From Vibrio zhugei (GTDB lineage Bacteria; Pseudomonadota; Gammaproteobacteria; Enterobacterales; Vibrionaceae): a DNA stretch of 64,000 nucleotides. The stretch lies in the NCBI RefSeq assembly GCF_003716875.1, contig NZ_CP033078.1, positions 62,001 through 126,000 on the forward strand. The letters run 5' to 3'. Both the position numbers and the translations under genes were made by a program. The notes under the pieces are model-generated. The model ran no database searches and was not told where the DNA came from. It saw nothing but the letters and a program-made list of their open reading frames with translations. This document shows, piece by piece, positions 58,401-64,000 of the stretch (position 1 is the stretch's first letter; each line of letters begins with the position of its first letter).

Positions 58401-58565
58401 GAAAAAACAGTGAACAGTCTAAGAGAACTACTCAATGAGGCGGATGCAGCGGTTACGGTTAACGTCAGAGATGGCATCGAGTTTGAAAACGGTTTTGAAG
58501 CAAAAGAGTTCGCTAAGTTAGCAGGAATTGAGCTTCGTCCTGGTGATGTGGTGCAGGAAGAATAA
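55440..58565 (+). CDS. DUF499 ATPase of a defence operon
   Basis: A 1041-aa protein with a DUF499 (COG1483-like) AAA-type ATPase at the N-terminus: Walker A AMGGGKTH (75-82) and Walker B LIMIDELPPYL with D173-E174. After a long central region with helicase-like features, the C-terminal part (about 855-905) reads YTLDGSNPKDGSVYDKP, the pattern of the chitobiase/Fn3-like beta-sandwich, and the last stretch is a conserved alpha/beta unit. Long ATPases with this DUF are known partners of DUF1156 methyltransferases and SNF2 helicases. Likely the motor of an anti-phage complex; role inferred. Confidence 0.85.
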   Translation: MIKTVKQACSFNPVIQDYRMSQGIENLADLITDEGDGSEFFSRNFVTHGMEQLFREGMLRLSGKSDQAVFELTQAMGGGKTHMMIALGLLAKHAHLRPTVLPESLSSRLDFGKARIAAFNGRNNPSNYIWGDICTQLGAEEQIREHWVNGPKPVDQQKWKDIIGDTPTLIMIDELPPYLNVASTQVLGSGTLADMVVYSLSTLMSAALELPNCCIVMANLSGSYKAQTKALADSISNLQQETRRQSMTITPVQLSGNEIYEILKKRLIDEMPSQQVINDIAEEYAQQIKKAEDGGYIIASSIEQIAEQIRETYPFHPSFKHLVALFKENEGFRQTRGLMQFTARLLKSVEQRKTDDVFLIGTQHLDLNDEQVKDEIERISPKLVPAITRDIADKGDAIAEIIDAEQSNDAAVQLMTLLLASSLSRAVGGRIGLSESEIIEFLAAPNRKADEFLEAIQKLREQAWYLHREDERFFIKETENLSRQIERSAKEIPQPKIDQALINRLKGILQPNTRSTYQDVQILPRMDELKLSGPRTLIVIKPDGKVPPSELMNFFEFQQEKNNLLVLTGQDSIMADAVEERLRELYALELINKKLKSGDTLFEEARDRLEEAEGRFAKALSASYNTILFPGIDELDGSERLLKVTIDNGLKIGEGEQSAEVQIDKLMADPRANYKLAADLKEDFAQYFAMAEAELWPSGAGNRRTPWKDVVSKAKCNPAWPWMPGNSGMDTLKAEALKQGRWRQGEDGYIEKGPFPKEKTSVNVSLLSTHPDTGESVLSLTPRNAGDSPIIHYSTKSEVFETDAQVEDSESFSTTESTLYFLVRDPSGKYETGAATRWVADLKIRHQVEALADKRKITLQCTPHADMFYTLDGSNPKDGSVYDKPFDIGSDATLLLVYAKSGEASKTAEFSIPHVGDKTVKIDDTKPARINSAKRVSLDTTDKVFSVINRFKDQASTQFKGVRIEIGEGENTVGIRFGERQVTAIMIEKTVNSLRELLNEADAAVTVNVRDGIEFENGFEAKEFAKLAGIELRPGDVVQEE

Positions 58566-58604
58566 TCCTGTATGTGTAAAGTAAACAGTGATGAGGAGAA
58601 AAAT

Positions 58605-59687
58605 ATGTCAAAGGTAACAGCAAAACAAAATGCGCCTAAATATTCGACGCTTGGTTTTGGGGTACCAGCCTCCAGCGATCCTCATCACTTTAAAGTTATC
58701 ATTCCAAAAGCGAATAGTGGAAAAGTTGAAATTAGTGAGCATCTGGGCATGCAAGCTCAGAGCGAAGAGCTATCGGTTATTGAGCGTGTAGTGCTGGATC
58801 GTTCTTGCTGGACGGCAATACGAGCAGAGGTGCAGCGAGCGTTTAATGCTCGTTTGAAAAGTTATGATCTAAAGCCAAGCTCATGGAAAGTGGGTGAGAA
58901 CGTTGTCGACCGCTTGCTAGGTAAAGAGCTTTGTGTACTTGCTTGGGCGATAGAGGGTATGGACGCTGAAAATATCTCTGTCGCTGTTCGCAACTGGTTA
59001 GCCCTTCGTCCTGAAGAGCGCTGGTGGTTATTTGGTATGACGGCAATGAGTACAGGCCACAAGGATGACCGTGATGTAGGTTGGCGTATTGCGCTGCGCC
59101 ACGCTCTTGGTGACATTGTACAGACAGAGTCGCTGGAAAAAGACAAACAAGTTCGTGAAGTGTCACCAAGTTACTCATTGGTTCAAGGCGAGAGTGAGGA
59201 CAACCTGCAACCAGCTAATGAGAGCTCACGTAAGCCTGCTGAGAGTTTAGCTGAGCTGCCGGCTGGTAATGAAAATCCAGTAGGTCAAGACGAGGAAACT
59301 CCATTACCCGTTACTGAACTGAAAGAAGAGAGTTCATTAGCGGAGGATGTACTATTCCTATTTGAGGCTAAGAAGGCTAAAGCTGGTGGTCACCCAGTTG
59401 GTGATATGAGTAAGCCCGAATTTGTTGTTGGAAAAGGTTCGACGGCAAACGTAGCTGTGGCGAAATCGTTACGACCTGCGATTCGTGAATTACGCCAGAA
59501 GCTTTTAGACGAAGGTGTTCTGGTGGAGGACGGAGAGGTGTATTCCTTTACATGTGATTACTCGTTTAAAAGTCCAAGTTTGGCTGCTTGTGTGATTGCA
59601 GGGAACCCTCGCAGTGGCATGGATGCTTGGCGAGATTTAAAAGGTCGCAGCCTCAAAGAGTTGGGTTACGGCAAAAAAACTAACTAA
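58605..59687 (+). CDS. DUF3780 protein of the defence operon
   Basis: A 360-aa protein matching the DUF3780 pattern: GFGVPASSDPHHFKVIIP near the start, WTAIRAEVQRAFNARL, then GKELCVLAWAIEGMD and RPEERWWLFGM. This is a recognised partner of DUF499 ATPases and DUF1156 methyltransferases. An acidic, poorly conserved linker (about 190-250) separates the N-terminal domain from a C-terminal helical piece. GAGGAG precedes the ATG at 58605. Biochemical role unknown. Confidence 0.8.
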   Translation: MSKVTAKQNAPKYSTLGFGVPASSDPHHFKVIIPKANSGKVEISEHLGMQAQSEELSVIERVVLDRSCWTAIRAEVQRAFNARLKSYDLKPSSWKVGENVVDRLLGKELCVLAWAIEGMDAENISVAVRNWLALRPEERWWLFGMTAMSTGHKDDRDVGWRIALRHALGDIVQTESLEKDKQVREVSPSYSLVQGESEDNLQPANESSRKPAESLAELPAGNENPVGQDEETPLPVTELKEESSLAEDVLFLFEAKKAKAGGHPVGDMSKPEFVVGKGSTANVAVAKSLRPAIRELRQKLLDEGVLVEDGEVYSFTCDYSFKSPSLAACVIAGNPRSGMDAWRDLKGRSLKELGYGKKTN

Positions 59688-59741
59688 ATTCGCAGTAGGG
59701 TGATAAGAAATCTATGTCCCTAAATCCACCGAAATAAATAT

Positions 59742-59771
59742 AGAGCGATTTTCTAACATATCGCTCTTTTT
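59742..59771 (+). terminator. Intrinsic terminator inside the defence operon
   Basis: AGAGCGAT (59742-59749) pairs with ATCGCTCT (59760-59767), a 10-nt loop, then TTTT, followed at once by the GGAG of the methyltransferase gene. It would make part of the transcripts stop before the methyltransferase, lowering its level relative to the upstream genes or making it conditional. Confidence 0.6.
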
Positions 59772-59785
59772 GGAGACAAAACTAA

Positions 59786-62700
59786 ATGGCACAACTAACG
59801 CCCTTTGCATTAAAAGATGCTCCTGCGCTAATTGAAGCAGTGTTCCCTGCACAAAAAGTTTCTTTCGAAGCTCAAAAAGAAAGAAAAGCGAACCTTGGTC
59901 AGACACTAACTGGACTGGGCTCATACTGGAAAGGCCGTAAGCCTCTGATTTTGGTACGCTCAGTTGTACTTGGTAGCCTATTGCCACAAACAAATGATAC
60001 TGAGAAAGACTTAGAAATCTTCGAGATGTTGATGGCATTCGATAATGAGAGTCTAGCCAAAAGAGCCTTAATTCAGAACGCAATCAAACCTAAAGACATA
60101 GCAGAGAAAGTAAGCCTTCATAATCCGTGGGATTATTTTGCTCACAATGTAAAAGTAGATAGTACGCGCTTTAGTGAGGTTGATTCTTTGATTTTTCCTC
60201 TATCCCCTGATGAGTTGGGCTTAAAACTGCGTTGGCGACGTGATATCGAAGAAAAAGATAAAATCAGTTTGTTAGCTCTATATCTTGATACTATTGAAGG
60301 CTACGAAGAGAAATCACTGTTATGTAAACGTCCTGAAGAAGTCGATCAAGCTTGGTTAACACAACACGTATGGGCAAAAGTAAATAGCCATTATAAAGAC
60401 TTAGGCATAGAAGCTAATTCTCATCAGGAACTTGTTGAGCAACTAGGTATATTAAGGTACGGGCATAAGCCAAGAGTAGCTGACACTTTTAGCGGCGGTG
60501 GTTCGATACCATTTGAAGCGGCGCGTCTGGGTTGCGATGTGTATGCTTCAGACCTTAACCCAATAGCTCTCATGCTAACTTGGGGAGCTCTAAACATTAT
60601 TGGAGCATCACCAGAAAGAAAGGCTGAAATTGAGAGCAAACAGAAAGAAGTTGCGAAAGCAGTAGATGATGAAATCACGGCTTTAGGGATAGAGCATGAT
60701 GAACATGGCAACCGAGCAAAAGCCTACCTTTACTGTTTAGAAACAAAATGTCCTGAGACAGGTTGGCTTGTGCCTATGTCTCCTACTTGGGTGATCTCTA
60801 AACAAAAAAATACCATAGCTAGATTGATCCCTAACTATGAGGTTAAGCGTTTCGATATAGAAGTTGTTAGCAATGTATCCGCTTCTGAGATGAAGCAAGC
60901 AAATGAAGGAACAGTCAGAGAGGGCGCTTTAGTTTATGAGCTTGATGGTAAAACTTACCGCACCCCGATAAAAACATTGCGAGGCGACTACAAAGATTCT
61001 GACGGGACTAATAAAAATCGTCTGAGAAAGTGGGAAAAAGAAGATTTCGCTCCGCGTGGTGATGATATTTTTCAAGAACGCCTATATGCAATCCACTGGA
61101 TAACAAAAAGTAGCTTGGATCAATCGAGACAAGAAACGTTCTTTACAGGTGTATCACAAGAGGATATCCAACGAGAACAAAAAGTTAATCAGCTCGTTTC
61201 TGACAATATAGTCAAATGGCAGCATGAGGGGCTCGTTCCTGATATGGCTATTGAGTCTGGTTACAATACAGATCAACCAATTCGAGAGCGAGGTTGGACA
61301 CACTGGCATCATTTATTCAATGCTCGACATTTGTTGATGTACGCTCTTTACTTTAAGAATAATACGCCAGAGGACTATATATTTAACGCTAAGTCATTGG
61401 ATTGGAACTCTAGAATTGCAAACTGGATGATTCACTGGGAAAAAACGAACAATGTTTTCTATAACCAAGCACTAAATACTTTCTATAACTATGGAACTCG
61501 TTGTTTTACTAGTCATGAAGCAGGTCGCTCTTTCGGTTTTGCTAACAGTCCGATTTCTGATATTGATATTCAATTAAAAAACCATGAAGCAGATAAAGTA
61601 GACGTTGTTAATGATATTTATGTGACAGATCCACCATATGCTGATGCTGTACATTATCATGAAATAACAGAGTATTTTATTGCATGGCTACGCAAAAACC
61701 CACCAGCTCCATTCGATGAGTGGACCTGGGATTCTAGACGAGCACTTGCTATTAAGGGAGCAGGTGATAACTTCCGTAAAGGTATGGTTAATGCGTATAA
61801 AGCCATGGCAAATCATATGCCAGACAACGGTATGCAGTGTGTAATGTTTACCCACCAAGATACTGGCGTATGGTCAGATATGGTTGGTATATTCTGGGCG
61901 GCTGGGCTGCAAGTTGTAGGGGCTTGGTATATTGCTACAGAAACAAGCACTGAGTTAAAGAAAGGTGGCTATGTTCAAGGCACCGTGATTTTGATGTTAC
62001 GTAAACGCCCTGCGGGAGAGAATTCTGGGTTTAAACAACGTCTGCTCCCTGCAGTTCGAGCTGAAGTGAAAAACCAGATCGAAACAATGATGCATCTGAA
62101 TGATGAAGTGAAAGATAAGATGGGTGAGCCAATATTTAACGATTCTGACTTACAGATGGCAGGTTATGCCGCAGCGTTAAAAGTGCTTACATCTTATACC
62201 CACATTGGTGGTGAAGACGTAACAACATTCGCACTACGCCCCCGCACTAAAGGTGAAGTAACAGTCGTTGATGAAATCGTTCAACAAGCGGCAGAGGCTG
62301 CAAATAGCCTTTTAGTGCCTGAAGGGTTAAGCGCTGACACTTGGCAGAAGCTAAGTGGTATTCAACGTTTTTACTTAAGAATGATGGATATTGAGACCAC
62401 TGGAGCTGGCAAGCTAGACAACTATCAAAACTTTGCTAAGGCATTCCGCGTTGAAGATTACACTCGTGTAATGGGAAGTATGGCTGCCAACAAAGCTCAA
62501 TTGAAACGAATTCCAGAGTTTGAATCTCGTGACTTAACAGAAAGCAATGAGATAGGTTCAACATGGTTGGGGCAGTTAATTATAGGTTTACAGCAACTAT
62601 TAGCCGAAGCTGAACCTCAAACTGTGATTAGTCACCTTCAGGAAGAACTACCTGAATTTATGGAAGTTCGACCGGTCTTAATAGATATGCTTAAGTTCAT

Positions 62701-62788
62701 TGAAAGCAAAGCTCCGGTGCAAACCACCCGTGATGTCGCGGAAGTGCTGGGTGCTCGTTTACGCAATATGCGAGCGTTAGGAAACTAA
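59786..62788 (+). CDS. DUF1156 N6-adenine-type DNA methyltransferase
   Basis: A 1000-aa protein of the DUF1156 / COG1743 type, annotated in related genomes as an adenine-specific methylase. The SAM-binding motif DTFSGGGSIPFEAARLG (from D233) precedes the catalytic D615-P-P-Y motif, with about 380 residues between them. A CPETGW piece (about 328-333) is a possible remnant of a zinc ribbon. It would mark self DNA for the defence operon, or modify phage DNA; target unknown. GGAG ribosome site just after an intrinsic terminator. Confidence 0.88.
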   Translation: MAQLTPFALKDAPALIEAVFPAQKVSFEAQKERKANLGQTLTGLGSYWKGRKPLILVRSVVLGSLLPQTNDTEKDLEIFEMLMAFDNESLAKRALIQNAIKPKDIAEKVSLHNPWDYFAHNVKVDSTRFSEVDSLIFPLSPDELGLKLRWRRDIEEKDKISLLALYLDTIEGYEEKSLLCKRPEEVDQAWLTQHVWAKVNSHYKDLGIEANSHQELVEQLGILRYGHKPRVADTFSGGGSIPFEAARLGCDVYASDLNPIALMLTWGALNIIGASPERKAEIESKQKEVAKAVDDEITALGIEHDEHGNRAKAYLYCLETKCPETGWLVPMSPTWVISKQKNTIARLIPNYEVKRFDIEVVSNVSASEMKQANEGTVREGALVYELDGKTYRTPIKTLRGDYKDSDGTNKNRLRKWEKEDFAPRGDDIFQERLYAIHWITKSSLDQSRQETFFTGVSQEDIQREQKVNQLVSDNIVKWQHEGLVPDMAIESGYNTDQPIRERGWTHWHHLFNARHLLMYALYFKNNTPEDYIFNAKSLDWNSRIANWMIHWEKTNNVFYNQALNTFYNYGTRCFTSHEAGRSFGFANSPISDIDIQLKNHEADKVDVVNDIYVTDPPYADAVHYHEITEYFIAWLRKNPPAPFDEWTWDSRRALAIKGAGDNFRKGMVNAYKAMANHMPDNGMQCVMFTHQDTGVWSDMVGIFWAAGLQVVGAWYIATETSTELKKGGYVQGTVILMLRKRPAGENSGFKQRLLPAVRAEVKNQIETMMHLNDEVKDKMGEPIFNDSDLQMAGYAAALKVLTSYTHIGGEDVTTFALRPRTKGEVTVVDEIVQQAAEAANSLLVPEGLSADTWQKLSGIQRFYLRMMDIETTGAGKLDNYQNFAKAFRVEDYTRVMGSMAANKAQLKRIPEFESRDLTESNEIGSTWLGQLIIGLQQLLAEAEPQTVISHLQEELPEFMEVRPVLIDMLKFIESKAPVQTTRDVAEVLGARLRNMRALGN

Positions 62789-62828
62789 GCGATCAATGAT
62801 GAATTACTCATGGTGTGAGGGATAATAT

Positions 62829-64000
62829 ATGGCGATCAGACGGTTTTCTTCGCGAACTCATCGGCTTGATAGCAGCTTTTTACTTGAGCACTTAAAAGGA
62901 GCCCGCAGCTATAAACGCATAGCGGGTTACTTTACCAGTTCTTTATTTGAAGTTGCTCATGAGCTTATTGAAGCGATCCCCGATGTAAAAATCGTCTGTA
63001 ACGTGGATATTCACCCTGACGACTTGAAAGTAGCTCAGCTTCGAGAGTCTAAGATGATTGGGCGCTGGAATGAGCAAGACATAGAGACGGAAGCTCTGCT
63101 TAATCGTGACCGTTATCTAAGACTTGATAGCTTTTTAGCTAAGCACGGGCAAGTCATTCGTGTTGCACCTGACAGTGTGTGTGGCTTTCTACATGGTAAA
63201 GCTGGAGTCATCGAGTGTGCGGATGGCCGAAAACTGGGCTTCATGGGGTCAATGAATGAAACAAGTAGTGGTTGGCAAAGGCACTATGAGATCCTTTGGG
63301 AGGATGACTCTCCTGAAGGGGTTACATGGATAGAAGAAGAGTTTGAATACCTGTGGAACGCTGCTCGCCAGCTGCCCGATGCAGTAATACGAGAGGTTAA
63401 GCGCCGTGGATATCGTCGTGAAATCATATTTGATGAGATTGATGATGAAGATGATGTAGCACCAGCAGCATTAATTGAGTCACCACTTTATCGTCAGGGT
63501 TTTTCACTAAGGCCCTGGCAACAAGGTTTTGTTACCGAGTGTATTCGTCATTATCGTAATCATGGCATTGTACGCTTGCTTATTGCTGATGAGGTTGGGT
63601 TAGGTAAAACTTTATCAATGGCGACAGCTGCATTGAGTCTTTGCCTTCTTAGTGATAAAGAAAACAAAAAGCGTAAACCCGTAATTATTTTTGCACCAGC
63701 CACGCTCTGTGAGCAGTGGCAAACAGAGATGATAGACAAGCTAGGTATTCCTTGTGCCAGATGGCATACACAAAAAAAAGCTTGGATAGATTCGGATGAG
63801 CGAGTGATATCGCCTTCAGGTCAGGAGTTTATCGCCAAGTGCCCTCTGCGTATTGGCATTGTCTCTACTGGGTTGATGATGCAAGAGTCTTTAGAGAAAG
63901 AGCATCTTCTAGGTTTGAGGTTTGGTCTTACGATTCTTGATGAAGCACATAAGGCACGCAGCCGACAAGGTTTTGGAAAGGAAGCGGGTACTCCTAATAA
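62829..64000 (+). CDS. PLD-SNF2 helicase, C-terminus beyond the window
   Basis: An open frame of at least 390 codons running off the window end. The N-terminal half is phospholipase-D-like: HGKAGVIE (H122, K124) and GFMGSMNETSSG. The second half is an SNF2-type helicase: DEVGLGKT (Walker A, 254-261) and LDEAHKAR (DEAH, D371). GAGGGA precedes the ATG. PLD-SNF2 fusions are usual partners of DUF1156 methyltransferases and DUF499 ATPases and probably cut or remodel incoming DNA. More genes of the operon may follow. Confidence 0.85.
   Translation, partial: MAIRRFSSRTHRLDSSFLLEHLKGARSYKRIAGYFTSSLFEVAHELIEAIPDVKIVCNVDIHPDDLKVAQLRESKMIGRWNEQDIETEALLNRDRYLRLDSFLAKHGQVIRVAPDSVCGFLHGKAGVIECADGRKLGFMGSMNETSSGWQRHYEILWEDDSPEGVTWIEEEFEYLWNAARQLPDAVIREVKRRGYRREIIFDEIDDEDDVAPAALIESPLYRQGFSLRPWQQGFVTECIRHYRNHGIVRLLIADEVGLGKTLSMATAALSLCLLSDKENKKRKPVIIFAPATLCEQWQTEMIDKLGIPCARWHTQKKAWIDSDERVISPSGQEFIAKCPLRIGIVSTGLMMQESLEKEHLLGLRFGLTILDEAHKARSRQGFGKEAGTPN

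Overview
The window looks like the large chromosome of a Vibrio or close relative (Vibrionales). I base this on protein-level resemblance and on the housekeeping gene set ilvY-ilvC-ubiK-rep, gor-rlmJ-prlC-uvrD, a csrB small RNA, recQ and dgkA. No 16S or species marker is present, so the species cannot be named.

Layout, 1-43,200: core chromosome. In order it carries a phospholipase-D-family lipoprotein; ilvY/ilvC (branched-chain amino acids); ubiK; rep helicase; a five-gene tRNA cluster (Arg-CCG, then His-GTG and Pro-TGG twice); an oligopeptide-type ABC importer with a fused double ATPase; a SPOR-domain periplasmic protein; a complete tripartite RND efflux operon; a membrane phosphatase/lipid-kinase fusion; hemerythrin and BON-domain proteins; a sigma-54 activator with a degenerate receiver; gor, rlmJ and prlC; a PAP2 phosphatase with an autotransporter-like repeat; uvrD; csrB (minus strand, with an upstream GacA/VarA-type box); recQ plus a DUF3630 partner; a degenerate EAL protein; and a dgkA / LTA-synthase-family pair.

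Layout, about 43,200-64,000 (continues past the end): an AT-richer accessory island packed with genome-defence and mobility genes. The left part has an HNH nuclease, a C5-cytosine methyltransferase and a GHKL (MORC/MutL-like) ATPase, which together resemble a MORC-type restriction-modification cassette, followed by an OLD-like ATPase with a TOPRIM-like tail. The middle has an unrecognised protein with a ribbon-helix-helix-like tail, a phage Gp2/YfjJ-like protein, an LRAT-like protein, a minimal tyrosine recombinase, two DUF2787-like proteins, RadC and a catalytically degenerate RNase-H-like protein. The right part is an operon of AlpA regulator, RHH regulator, DUF499 ATPase (with a chitobiase-like C-terminal segment), DUF3780 protein, DUF1156 adenine-type methyltransferase and a PLD-SNF2 helicase cut by the window end. 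I read this last operon as a methylation-linked anti-phage system, related in logic to DISARM and BREX but with different parts. It is the strongest candidate for an under-described system here.

Regulatory signals found by eye include the csrB promoter and its VarA-type box, a tRNA promoter, IlvY-type operator symmetry, intrinsic terminators (one sits inside the defence operon just before the methyltransferase gene), and a repeated ATAAC/GTTAT element upstream of the RNase-H-like gene and of alpA. All functions are read from sequence motifs and remembered families; no database search was possible.
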